Below, piece by piece: positions 1 through 6,910 of a stretch of DNA of 64,000 nucleotides; position 1 is the stretch's first letter; each line of letters begins with the position of its first letter. This DNA comes from Bradyrhizobium oligotrophicum S58 (GTDB taxonomy: Bacteria > Pseudomonadota > Alphaproteobacteria > Rhizobiales > Xanthobacteraceae). The translations under genes and the position numbers were made by a program. Location: assembly GCF_000344805.1 (NCBI RefSeq), contig NC_020453.1, positions 2,604,001 through 2,668,000 on the forward strand. Reading direction: 5' to 3'. The notes below the pieces were generated by a model that was given only the letters and a program-made list of their open reading frames with translations, had not been told where the DNA came from and did no database searches.

Positions 1-59
1 AGCTGTTCGATGTCGATGATGGCGGCGGCTACCACTACCGCGGGCGGATGTTTCAGTAG
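1..59 (+). CDS. Possible 3' end of a truncated gene
   Basis: A frame open from the left edge (codons start at position 3) encodes LFDVDDGGGYHYRGRMFQ and ends at TAG 57-59. The balanced composition looks like a real C-terminus, unlike the alanine/threonine-rich alternative frame. Only 18 residues are visible, so no family can be named. The palindromic repeat that follows at about position 76 is what is expected just after a gene end. Confidence 0.35.
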   Translation, partial: LFDVDDGGGYHYRGRMFQ

Positions 60-75
60 TCGTTTGATCAACCGT

Positions 76-156
76 CATTGCGAGGAGCCGCAGGCGACGA
101 AGCAATCCAGAGTCGTCGTGCCGCCCTGGATCGCTTCGCTTCGCTGCGCTCGCGAT
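76..156. repeat. Palindromic intergenic repeat (REP-like)
   Basis: The left part (ATTGCGAGGAGC ... GAAGCAATCCAG) is mirrored by CTGGATCGCTTC ... GCTCGCGAT on the right, so the whole unit can fold into a long imperfect hairpin. Elements of this composition are scattered through Bradyrhizobium and Rhodopseudomonas intergenic regions. There is no coding support. Confidence 0.6.
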
Positions 157-213
157 GGTATCAGTAGGGTGTTCAAAGGCGCCTGGGCGGTCTCTCAATC
201 GAGCTCGGTTTAA

Positions 214-310
214 CGCGCCGTGCCCACCATCCGTCCGCGCGCGCGGAACGATCATGGTGCGCACGCCATCGCGCGGCGCTATGCGCCGCCCGACGCTTTG
301 CCCACCCTAC
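214..310. repeat. Second intergenic repeat family, copy 1
   Basis: The segment is bounded by GTGCCCACC on the left and TTTGCCCACCCTAC at 297-310. The same right boundary occurs at 14540-14553, and its inverse at 14427-14440. It looks like a degenerate copy of the element there. The rest of 1-320 contains only these two repeats. Confidence 0.5.
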
Positions 311-320
311 GATGCAACGC

Positions 321-638
321 CTACTCGATCCCCTGTTCCCGGGCCTTCCACATCGCGGCGATCCGGAAGCGTTCGTTGATGGCGGCGGGGTTGGCGAGGA
401 TGTCGGCCTGGGCGGCGGCGAAGGCGCCCTCGACGATCGCGGCCTCGTCCTTGGTCAGGGTGATGCGGCCGGCCATGTGGGTCGCGTCGGGCGCGGCCTC
501 CCAGATCTTGCGCCGGTTCGGGTGCAGCTTGACCTCAACCAGTTCGAACGCCTCGAGTTCGCCATCCAGACAAATCGCGAGACCGATCACCTCGACCTTG
601 CGGCCGTCCTGCGTGGTCTTGACCAGGGTCTTTGCCAT
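321..638 (-). CDS. Small conserved-looking protein of the nif island
   Basis: The product is 105 aa, starting MAKTLVKTTQDGRKV at ATG 638. It is the last gene of a leftward run that also includes the rhodanese (670-1524) and the gene at 1587-2045, with 31 nt between stop and start. The N-terminal half looks like a beta-rich fold and the C-terminal half is helical and alanine-rich. No Cys, signal peptide or membrane segment is present. I do not recognise the family. Its position suggests a soluble accessory protein expressed with the nif genes. Confidence 0.7.
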   Translation of the reverse strand: MAKTLVKTTQDGRKVEVIGLAICLDGELEAFELVEVKLHPNRRKIWEAAPDATHMAGRITLTKDEAAIVEGAFAAAQADILANPAAINERFRIAAMWKAREQGIE

Positions 639-669
639 GCTCGTACTCCCGTCGTTGCTATCAGCTGAA

Positions 670-1524
670 TCACGCAGCCGCCGCCGTGTCGTCGAGCTCG
701 CTCCATTCAGCCCAGGAGCCGTCGTAGACGGCGGCATCGGGAACGCCCAGCCGATACAGCGCCAGCGCCAGCATGCAGGAGGTGATGCCCGAGGCGCAGG
801 TGGCGACGATCGGCCTGCCGAGATCGACGCCGGTGGCCGCGAAGCGTGCGGCGAGCGCGTCGGGCGCCATGAGGACGCCGGTGTCGGGATTGACCAGATC
901 GGCCCAGGGCAGGTTGACCGCGCCGGGGATGTGGCCCTGGCGCTTGAATGTGAACACATCAGCCTGTGTCCCGTCGAACTTGCCGGGGCCGCGCGCGTCA
1001 ACCAGTTGCGCGCTGCCGCTCCGTAGCTGGCCCTGCACGCCGGCCGACGTCGCGACCAGCTTGGGCTTGAAGTCCGCCGTGAAGCTCGCTGGCGCCGGAC
1101 GCACCGGTGTCATTTCCGCCGGCCGCTTCTCCTTGGTCCATTTGCCGAAGCCACCATCGAGCAGCGCGACGTTGTCGTGCCCGAACACGCGGAACATCCA
1201 CCAGACGCGTGCCGCGGCCGAGCCGCCATAGTGGCGGTCATAGACGACGACGCGGTCGGAATTGCCGATGCCGAGCAGTCCGACCTTGAGCGCAAAATCC
1301 TCCGCAGCCGGCAGCATGTGCGGCAGCAGGGTCGATTTGTCGGCGACCTGGTCGATGTCGAAATGCACCGAGCCCGGCAGATGCCGGCCGCGATATTGCG
1401 TGCGGCCGTCGAGATTGGTGCTCGGATGATGCCAGGTGCAGTCGAGGATCTTGATGCCGGGATCGGTGAGGTGCTGCGCCAGCCATTCGGAGCTGACCAG
1501 GGCGTCAGAGGTGTCGGTGCTCAT
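670..1524 (-). CDS. Tandem-rhodanese sulfurtransferase (SseA type)
   Basis: This 284-aa protein has two rhodanese domains (about 15-140 and 165-280), the usual length of thiosulfate/3-mercaptopyruvate sulfurtransferases. The active-site loop is C243-A-S-G-I-T248, close to the CG(S/T)GVT loop of the mercaptopyruvate type. The inactive first domain keeps the DGGFGKW motif. The start is ATG 1524 (MSTDTSD); longer in-frame starts run into the upstream gene. In the nif island it could supply persulfide sulfur for Fe-S or cofactor assembly, but this is inferred from location only. Confidence 0.88.
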   Translation of the reverse strand: MSTDTSDALVSSEWLAQHLTDPGIKILDCTWHHPSTNLDGRTQYRGRHLPGSVHFDIDQVADKSTLLPHMLPAAEDFALKVGLLGIGNSDRVVVYDRHYGGSAAARVWWMFRVFGHDNVALLDGGFGKWTKEKRPAEMTPVRPAPASFTADFKPKLVATSAGVQGQLRSGSAQLVDARGPGKFDGTQADVFTFKRQGHIPGAVNLPWADLVNPDTGVLMAPDALAARFAATGVDLGRPIVATCASGITSCMLALALYRLGVPDAAVYDGSWAEWSELDDTAAAA

Positions 1525-1586
1525 GCGTTCGCTCGCGATGTCGTTGATCCCAAAGAGATGGTCGATCCGATGACGGCCGTGGCGCG

Positions 1587-2045
1587 TCAGAGCGTCTTCG
1601 GCATCGGGTAGCCCGTGCGTGGGTGGGTGTCGTAGTATTCCGGACGCTCGGGCCAGCCGCCTTCGGCGATGATCCTGAACGTCGCAACCGTGACCGGCGC
1701 GCCGGGCGAGCACGACACTTCGGTGAACTTGATCTCGCGTTCGCCCGGACCGGCCGAGAAATCGGCGACCGTGGTGCCGTCGGCCTTGCGGGCGCGCGCA
1801 AAGCCGGGCGTGCCGACCGTGGTGGCGGGCACGGCCGCTGCCACGAAGTTCGGATGCTCGAAGCCGTCCGTCGCCGGGCCGAAAGCGGGAGAGCCGAAGG
1901 TGAAGGTCGCGAGGACGCCGCTGCGATCGACCGGCTTGTCGGCCGTCGTCGGGCGCGCCACCGAGTAGACCGTCAAGGTGCCGCCATCGAGGGCCGCCTT
2001 GATGTCGTCGAGCGAGCTCTCGACGAAGTCCAGTGTCACGTTCAT
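1587..2045 (-). CDS. Unknown 152-aa protein, first gene of leftward run
   Basis: Translation starts MNVTLDFVESSLDD at ATG 2045, preceded by a strong ribosome site (AAGGAGAT). The protein is soluble, with a helical N-terminus followed by a probably beta-rich body (residues 25-130) and a proline-rich tail ending PRTGYPMPKTL. It heads the leftward run with the rhodanese. It has one Cys and no recognised motif. I do not recognise the family. Confidence 0.75.
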   Translation of the reverse strand: MNVTLDFVESSLDDIKAALDGGTLTVYSVARPTTADKPVDRSGVLATFTFGSPAFGPATDGFEHPNFVAAAVPATTVGTPGFARARKADGTTVADFSAGPGEREIKFTEVSCSPGAPVTVATFRIIAEGGWPERPEYYDTHPRTGYPMPKTL

Positions 2046-2093
2046 GTCGATCTCCTTACAATGGCGCGTTTGGGCGCGTTTGCAGGAGAAATT

Positions 2094-2109
2094 TTCAAGT
2101 TCTGTGCCA
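2094..2109 (-). promoter_or_regulatory. Degenerate sigma-54-like promoter
   Basis: Read on the minus strand, TGGCAC is followed after 5 nt by TTGAA. The -24 GG element is perfect, but the -12 GC is GA. It lies about 50 nt before the gene starting at 2045. No TGT-N10-ACA site was found in this intergenic region, so NifA control is uncertain. Confidence 0.3.
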
Positions 2110-2202
2110 GTCTTTCGCAGGAGCGAAGACGCGAGGCGAACAGGCAGAGTTGCGCGAATCTTGCAACGTGTCTTCTCAGCGAGCCGACCGTCGCTCTCGC
2201 CG

Positions 2203-2238
2203 TGCTGAAAGCGGCATTGTCGGACATGCGCCAGACAT
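2203..2238 (+). repeat. Upstream segment repeated at 3485-3521
   Basis: TGAAAGCG, CATTGTCGGA, TGCGCC and GACATC occur in the same order here and at 3485-3521, with only a few mismatches and indels. Both copies lie in the regulatory gap between divergent genes. This suggests a duplicated or shared control element. Confidence 0.5.
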
Positions 2239-2252
2239 CGATGAGGCCTGAC

Positions 2253-2675
2253 ATGACGACCGACGTCGCCTACGCCATCTGCAGCTTCAACGACATCCCG
2301 AGCCGCCGCGCCATCGGCTTCCAGCTCATGATCGTGGCGGAGGACGGCAGTCACCGTCCCTGGCCGATCTTCATCATCCGCTGGGGCAAGCAGGTGTTCG
2401 GCTATCTGAACCTATGCCCCCACGACAAGGTCAATCTCGACTGGGAGCGCAATCAGTTCCTCGATGGAAATGGCCTGCGGATCCTGTGCGGCAAGCACGG
2501 CTCGCTGTTCGAGATCGGCACCGGGATGTGCGTCGACGGTCCGTGCAAGGGCGAGAGCCTGACGCCGGTCGCGCTGACGGTGCTCGATGGCGACATCTGC
2601 GTGACCGGCGTGACGCTGGTCGAGGATGACGACGATGGAGAGGACGAGACCGGCCTGCAGTGCGAGGAAGGCTGA
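2253..2675 (+). CDS. Rieske-type 2Fe-2S ferredoxin-like protein
   Basis: This 140-aa protein has the two Rieske ligand pairs: CPH at about residues 48-50, and CGKH about 20 residues later (LRILCGKHGS). The rest resembles bacterial Rieske ferredoxins, followed by an acidic tail (VEDDDDGEDE). The start at 2253 has GAGG six nt upstream; in-frame ATGs at 2226 and 2241 lack this spacing. It is monocistronic and closed by a hairpin. Its likely role is electron transfer linked to nitrogen fixation; the partner is unknown. Confidence 0.8.
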   Translation: MTTDVAYAICSFNDIPSRRAIGFQLMIVAEDGSHRPWPIFIIRWGKQVFGYLNLCPHDKVNLDWERNQFLDGNGLRILCGKHGSLFEIGTGMCVDGPCKGESLTPVALTVLDGDICVTGVTLVEDDDDGEDETGLQCEEG

Positions 2676-2688
2676 GGCCAAAGCGGTC

Positions 2689-2721
2689 GGTGAAGCCCGG
2701 AGACAGGGCCGGGGCTTCACC
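2689..2721. terminator. Bidirectional hairpin terminator
   Basis: GGTGAAGCCC (2689-2698) pairs with the complementary GGGCTTCACC ending at 2721. It sits between the convergent genes ending at 2675 and 2757. Confidence 0.75.
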
Positions 2722-2756
2722 TTGCACCTCAAGATCAGCTGAAGATCCGGTGGATC

Positions 2757-3365
2757 TCAGACCGGCCGGTTCTCGTTGCGGTTCTTCACCGGCTCCATCT
2801 TGGCCAGCGCATCCGCGTAAGCGATGACCTCGTAGGCCTCGTTGAAGGCCTTGGCGGCGTCGAGTACATAGTCGAGCTTGCCCGCGGTATCGAGCTTCTT
2901 GATGTCGTTCTTGTCGATTCCCAGCAGATCCATCATCTCTTTCCAGACCGTCGACTCGTCGCAGGGCAGGACATAGAAGGTGACGTCGCCCATCTTGATG
3001 CGATACTTCGCCAGAAGGTCGATGTTGTTGCAGAACATGAAGTAGCTGCCGTCGGGCCTCAACAGGCCCTTGAGAACCTCGACGGCCGTCTCGAGATAGG
3101 CGAGCGAATGGATGTAACCGACCAGCACCGGAATGGTCGGCTCGCCGTCATTGACGATCGTCAGCACCTGCTCGACCGAGAAGTCGGGCGGACGCTTCTC
3201 GTCCGCGACCTGGGTCTGGAATTTCAACGCGATGTCGCCGCGGAAGCCGAACCGTCCCGGCTTGGTGGTTGGCGCCTTCAGCACGGCGTTGAGCAGCCGT
3301 CCTTCCTTGTCGAGCTGCGCGAGCGCGGTGGTCTCGATCGCAACCGTCTTCTCCAATGTCGTCAT
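2757..3365 (-). CDS. Unknown 202-aa soluble protein
   Basis: The protein starts MTTLEKTVAIETTAL at ATG 3365 behind a GAGGGG ribosome site. It is a mixed alpha/beta protein without a signal peptide or membrane segment. Cys occurs only in FMFCNN and VLPCDES, too far apart to look like an Fe-S motif. It is divergent from the IscA-like/nifS operon, with a sigma-54-like element about 66 nt upstream. NifA co-regulation is therefore plausible. The family was not recognised. Confidence 0.78.
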   Translation of the reverse strand: MTTLEKTVAIETTALAQLDKEGRLLNAVLKAPTTKPGRFGFRGDIALKFQTQVADEKRPPDFSVEQVLTIVNDGEPTIPVLVGYIHSLAYLETAVEVLKGLLRPDGSYFMFCNNIDLLAKYRIKMGDVTFYVLPCDESTVWKEMMDLLGIDKNDIKKLDTAGKLDYVLDAAKAFNEAYEVIAYADALAKMEPVKNRNENRPV

Positions 3366-3430
3366 CAGCAATCCCCTCGCATGGTCTCTTGAGCCGTCTC
3401 GCCGCACGGCGCGGTCAAAAGGGGCGTGAT

Positions 3431-3446
3431 GCAAATTGTCTGCCGG
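3431..3446 (-). promoter_or_regulatory. Sigma-54 promoter candidate, leftward
   Basis: The minus strand reads CGGCAG-N5-TTGC with exact GG-N10-GC spacing (GG at 3444-3443, GC at 3432-3431). It lies about 66 nt before the start at 3365. The NifA site at 3558-3573 would be about 145 nt upstream of transcription start. Confidence 0.5.
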
Positions 3447-3484
3447 TGTAGCTCACGCGTTGATTTGCTTGGCACTTTTGCCTG

Positions 3485-3521
3485 TCGTGAAAGCGCATTG
3501 TCGGATTTGCGCCCCGACATC
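3485..3521 (+). repeat. Copy of the segment at 2203-2238; contains a palindrome
   Basis: This copy contains TGTCGG (3499-3504) and CCGACA (3514-3519) as an inverted repeat with a 9-nt centre. That spacing is longer than the NifA consensus, so the bound factor, if any, is unknown. Confidence 0.45.
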
Positions 3522-3557
3522 CTTCCGACACGCCGGCGACGCGCCGCGCGGCGGTCG

Positions 3558-3573
3558 TGTCGGAAAGCCGACA
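3558..3573. promoter_or_regulatory. NifA upstream activator site
   Basis: TGTCGGAAAGCCGACA is a perfect TGT-N10-ACA with extra dyad symmetry. It lies 60 nt before the -24 element at 3633 and is placed to serve both divergent operons. Confidence 0.8.
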
Positions 3574-3632
3574 CGCGTCGGAAACGCCACAGGAGCGAAG
3601 CAAAAAGCCGAGTTCTTTCAGCCTATTGCCGA

Positions 3633-3648
3633 TGGCACGAGACTTGCC
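3633..3648 (+). promoter_or_regulatory. Sigma-54 promoter of the IscA-like/nifS operon
   Basis: TGGCACGAGACTTGCC matches the -24/-12 consensus exactly. Start codon 3687 follows about 40 nt downstream. Confidence 0.88.
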
Positions 3649-3686
3649 AATCCTGTTCGCAGCAGCCGAATGGGAAAGGCGAGACG

Positions 3687-4010
3687 ATGATGATCAACCT
3701 GACCGACAGCGCAATCAATGCGGTTCGCAACGCGATCACGACCTCCGACAAGCCGGTCGACGGCCTCAGGATCATGGTCGAGGCCGGCGGCTGCGCCGGG
3801 CTCAAATACAACATGGGTCTCGTCAGCGGCAGCGAGGCGGAGGACACCGTGATCGAGCGCGAGGGCGTGCGCGTGCTCGTCGATCACAAGAGCCTCGAAT
3901 ATCTCGAGGGAACGACGATCGATTTCGTCATCGCGCTGGAGGGCTCCGGCTTCACCTTCGAAAATCCGAACGCAAAGTCCAGCTGCGGCTGCGGCAAGTC
4001 GTTTGCGTGA
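3687..4010 (+). CDS. IscA/HesB-family Fe-S assembly protein
   Basis: This 107-aa A-type carrier has the three expected cysteines: one in GGCAGLKY (about residue 34) and the pair in SSCGCGKSF at the C-terminus. It starts MMINLTDSAINA. A-type carriers receive Fe-S clusters from the NifU/NifS system and pass them to apo-proteins. It heads the operon with NifU-C and NifS and has its own NifA/sigma-54 promoter. It is therefore almost certainly a nitrogenase-dedicated copy (IscA-nif). Confidence 0.92.
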   Translation: MMINLTDSAINAVRNAITTSDKPVDGLRIMVEAGGCAGLKYNMGLVSGSEAEDTVIEREGVRVLVDHKSLEYLEGTTIDFVIALEGSGFTFENPNAKSSCGCGKSFA

Positions 4011-4039
4011 CCCCCAAGACATTCGAGAGAAGTGACATC

Positions 4040-4330
4040 ATGCTGGTCGAATCCCAGGGCATCGTCGAAGCGCCGGCCCAGATGAGCGAGCGCGAGCGGA
4101 TCATACGGGCCGTGATCGAGGAGGTTCGTCCGAACCTCAAGCGTGACGGCGGCGATTGCGAGCTCGTCGAGATCGATGGCAACAAGATCATGGTGAGGCT
4201 CGCGGGCGCCTGCATCTTCTGCAAGCTCGCCAGTGCGACGCTCGAGGGCATCCAGGCCCGCATGATCGAGAAGCTCGGCGAGTTCGTTCGCCTCGTGCCC
4301 GTCGCCGGCCCGCCGAAGGCGCGGCATTAA
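4040..4330 (+). CDS. NifU C-terminal-domain scaffold protein
   Basis: This 96-aa protein carries only the C-terminal (Nfu) domain of NifU. RVIEEVRPNLKRDGGD is replaced here by AVIEEVRPNLKRDGGD, followed by the cluster motif GACIFCKLASATL (CxxC). The N-terminal IscU-like and central 2Fe-2S domains of full NifU are absent. It lies 29 nt after the IscA-like gene and 9 nt before nifS. It probably holds a transient 4Fe-4S cluster built with NifS sulfur. A stand-alone Nfu form is common in rhizobial nif clusters. Confidence 0.9.
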   Translation: MLVESQGIVEAPAQMSERERIIRAVIEEVRPNLKRDGGDCELVEIDGNKIMVRLAGACIFCKLASATLEGIQARMIEKLGEFVRLVPVAGPPKARH

Positions 4331-4339
4331 GGAGCGGCC

Positions 4340-5551
4340 TTGCGTCCGGTCTATCTCGACAACAACGCGGCGACACGCGCGGATCCAGAGGTCGTCGCGG
4401 CGATGTTGCCGTTCTTCTCGGACCAGTTCGGCAATGCCTCGTCCTCGCATGCGTTCGGCAGCGAGGTCGCAGGCGCCATCAGGCAGGCGCGCAAGAGCCT
4501 GCAGGCGTTGCTGGGCGCCGCCTTCGACCATGAGATCGTCTTGACCTCGGGCGGCACCGAGTCCGACAACACGGCGATCCTGTCGGCGCTGGAAACGCAG
4601 AGCGGCCGCGACGAGATCGTGACCACGGCGGTCGAGCATCCGGCGATTCTGTCGCTGGTGGAGTATCTCAGGGATAGACGCGGCCTCACGGCGCATCTGA
4701 TTGGCGTCGATGCCGCCGGCTGCCTCGATCTGGAGGCCTACAAGCGCGCGCTGGGGCCGCGCACTGCGATCGCCTCGGTGATGTGGGCCAACAACGAGAC
4801 GGGCACGCTGTTTCCGGTTCCTGAGCTGGCGAAGCTCGCGCACGAGGCCGGCGCGCTGTTCCACACCGACGCCGTGCAGGCGGTCGGCAAGATCGCGATC
4901 GATCTGAAATCCGCCGATGTCGATATGCTGTCGCTATCCGGCCACAAGCTGCATGGCCCAAAGGGCATCGGCGCGCTGTATGTCAGGAAGGGAACGCCCT
5001 TCGCACCGCTGCTGCGCGGAGGTCCGCAGGAGCGCCGCCGCCGTGGCGGCACCGAGAACGTGCCGGCTATCATCGGCCTCGGCAAGGCGGCCGAACTCGC
5101 CGGACAACATCTTGCCGACGAGCAGGGCCGCGTGTGCGCGCTCCGCGACCGGCTAGAGCAGGGCATCATCCAGAGCATCGGCCGTTGCGCCGTGCTCGGC
5201 GATCCCGAGCACCGGCTGCCGAACACCGCGAATATCGCCTTCCAGCATCTGGAAGGCGAGCCGATCGTGATGCGTCTGAACCAGGTCGGCATCGCCGCCT
5301 CGCTCGGCTCGGCCTGCGCATCCGGTTCGATGGAGCCGTCGCATGTGCTGCGCGCGATGAACGTGCCGCCGGATCTCCTACGCGGTGCCGTGCGCTTCTC
5401 ATTGTCGCGCGACACCACGGAAGACGACATCAAGCGCGTGCTCCAAGTGCTGCCCGACATCGTCGGCCGGCTGCGCGAGACCTCGCCGGCCTGGCTGCAG
5501 CATCACCCCTCGTCATCGGCGGACCCTCTTCGATCCACGGAGCTCACGTAA
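4340..5551 (+). CDS. nifS: Cysteine desulfurase NifS
   Basis: This 403-aa PLP enzyme takes sulfur from L-cysteine for nitrogenase Fe-S clusters. Visible sites are His100 (VEHPAIL), the PLP lysine K203 in SGHKLHGPKG, and the persulfide cysteine C326 in GSACASGS (class I NifS/IscS type). The start is an unusual TTG at 4340, supported by GGAG 5 nt upstream and by the family N-terminus (VYLDNNAATR). The stop TAA shares its last A with the nifT start. Confidence 0.97.
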   Translation: MRPVYLDNNAATRADPEVVAAMLPFFSDQFGNASSSHAFGSEVAGAIRQARKSLQALLGAAFDHEIVLTSGGTESDNTAILSALETQSGRDEIVTTAVEHPAILSLVEYLRDRRGLTAHLIGVDAAGCLDLEAYKRALGPRTAIASVMWANNETGTLFPVPELAKLAHEAGALFHTDAVQAVGKIAIDLKSADVDMLSLSGHKLHGPKGIGALYVRKGTPFAPLLRGGPQERRRRGGTENVPAIIGLGKAAELAGQHLADEQGRVCALRDRLEQGIIQSIGRCAVLGDPEHRLPNTANIAFQHLEGEPIVMRLNQVGIAASLGSACASGSMEPSHVLRAMNVPPDLLRGAVRFSLSRDTTEDDIKRVLQVLPDIVGRLRETSPAWLQHHPSSSADPLRSTELT

Positions 5552-5772
5552 TGAAAGTCATGATCCGCCGCTCGCCGGAAACGGGCCTTTCCATCTACGT
5601 CCCCAAGAAGGACCTGGAGGAGCCGATCGTCGAGACCGAGCACGAGACCTTGTGGGGCGGCTGGATCAAGATCGCCAATGGCTGGGTGCTGGAGCTGCCG
5701 CAGATGGCCGCCGACACGCGACTGCCCATCACGATCAATGCGCGCAAGCGCGGCGGAGAGGGAGACGAGTGA
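5551..5772 (+). CDS. nifT: NifT/FixU protein
   Basis: This 73-aa protein begins MKVMIRRSPETGLSIYVPKKDLEEPIVE, the typical NifT/FixU signature. The function is unknown; it is usually found beside nif assembly genes and is dispensable in some diazotrophs. Its ATG overlaps the nifS stop by one nt, and its TGA overlaps the next start, so translation of all three genes is probably coupled. Confidence 0.92.
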   Translation: MKVMIRRSPETGLSIYVPKKDLEEPIVETEHETLWGGWIKIANGWVLELPQMAADTRLPITINARKRGGEGDE

Positions 5773-6638
5773 TGAACGCGCCATTTCCTCATATCGACAT
5801 CGTCAAGCAGGCCGACGCCGAGGCGCTGCTCAAGGACGTCGTGGCCAAGCTCAGGAACAGCCAGGTCGTGCCCTATCTCGGTCCGGCCGTGTCGGAGCCG
5901 TCAGGCACGGCGGTGCCGATGAGCCCCGAAGCGCTGGCGGCCTTCTTCGGCACCAAGGTGGCGCTGCCGCGCCGCGCCAAGGGCAATGCCTGGGCCTCAG
6001 CCCAGCACATCGAAAGCACCAGGCATCGATCGAGCGTCACCGCGCTGATGGCGGAAGCCTTCGCCGTCCCGGTTGCGCCCACGCCGCTGCAGCAACATCT
6101 GGCGTCGCTGCCGCTGCCGATGATCGTCGACAGCTGGTATGACGGCGCGATGCGGACGGCGCTGTCCCAGCGCAGCGATTGGGGTGAGGTTCAGGGCATC
6201 ACCCGCGCCCATATCGGCGAGGATCGCTGGTATCGTTTCTATGATGCCGCCGGCGCCGAAGCCAGCCGTGACGGCGCCCAGGGCTGGACGACGCTGCTGT
6301 ACAAGCCGCATGGCGGCATCGTCCCGGCCAAGAACTTTCTGATCACCGACGCCGACTATGTTGAGGTCCTGACCGACATCGACATCCAGACGCCGATCCC
6401 CGACACCGTCAAGGATCGCCGCACCGACCGCAGCTTCCTGTTCATCGGCTGCCGCTTCAACGACCAGCTGCTGCGGACCTATGGCCGCCAGGTCATCAAG
6501 CGCTCCGGCACCGAGCATTATGTGCTGGTCGAGCCGGACTCGCTTTCGAAGAACGAGCTCAAGTTCTTCATTGCCGAGCGGCTGACGCCGATCGCGATCC
6601 CGCTGGCGCGCGCCACTGAGATCATCATCGGCGGCTGA
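5772..6638 (+). CDS. SIR2-like domain protein in the nifS operon
   Basis: This 288-aa protein has features of SIR2_2-type NAD-binding domains: an N-terminal VVPYLGPAVSE (compare the GxGxS loop) and a C-terminal FLFIGCRFNDQLLRTYGRQV (compare the usual lfiGfSlxDp motif). There is no effector domain, signal peptide or membrane segment. It is translationally coupled to nifT (TGATG), and a terminator follows, so it is the last gene of the operon. It could be an NAD-binding or NAD-hydrolysing protein linked to nitrogenase. The biochemical activity is unknown. Confidence 0.8.
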   Translation: MNAPFPHIDIVKQADAEALLKDVVAKLRNSQVVPYLGPAVSEPSGTAVPMSPEALAAFFGTKVALPRRAKGNAWASAQHIESTRHRSSVTALMAEAFAVPVAPTPLQQHLASLPLPMIVDSWYDGAMRTALSQRSDWGEVQGITRAHIGEDRWYRFYDAAGAEASRDGAQGWTTLLYKPHGGIVPAKNFLITDADYVEVLTDIDIQTPIPDTVKDRRTDRSFLFIGCRFNDQLLRTYGRQVIKRSGTEHYVLVEPDSLSKNELKFFIAERLTPIAIPLARATEIIIGG

Positions 6639-6664
6639 GCGAAACACTCGATCGGATCATCGGG

Positions 6665-6686
6665 CAGCGCGGCGCAAGCCGCGCTG
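6665..6686 (+). terminator. Terminator after the nifS-nifT-SIR2 operon
   Basis: CAGCGCGGC, loop GCAA, then GCCGCGCTG form a perfect 9-bp stem, followed by the T-rich GTTTCGTTGTT. Confidence 0.85.
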
Positions 6687-6728
6687 TTTCGTTGTTCCAT
6701 CCGCCTTCGCCGCGTGCTGGCGTGAGTC

Positions 6729-6744
6729 TGTAACGTTTCTAACA
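6729..6744. promoter_or_regulatory. NifA upstream activator site of nifB
   Basis: TGTAACGTTTCTAACA is a perfect TGT-N10-ACA, about 99 nt before the -24 element at 6843. Confidence 0.8.
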
Positions 6745-6842
6745 TCGGCCGAAGCGAGAGCCTCTCGCATGTTGACAAGGCGACAGCTGCGGTTGCTTCG
6801 CTAACGCGTTGATAGTCCGACGAAATGATCGTGTCCGCGGCG

Positions 6843-6858
6843 TGGCACGCGAGTTGCT
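6843..6858 (+). promoter_or_regulatory. Sigma-54 promoter of nifB
   Basis: TGGCACGCGAGTTGCT matches the -24/-12 consensus, 53 nt before the nifB start. Confidence 0.9.
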
Positions 6859-6910
6859 GATCCCTAAGCCAAGGCGGTTTGCGGCTCGCCAGCAACGTTT
6901 AGGAGCGGAC

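Noticed and set aside
2094..2109. A confident sigma-54 promoter for the rhodanese run
   Set aside because: The -12 GC is GA and no NifA site was found nearby, so only a weak candidate is listed.
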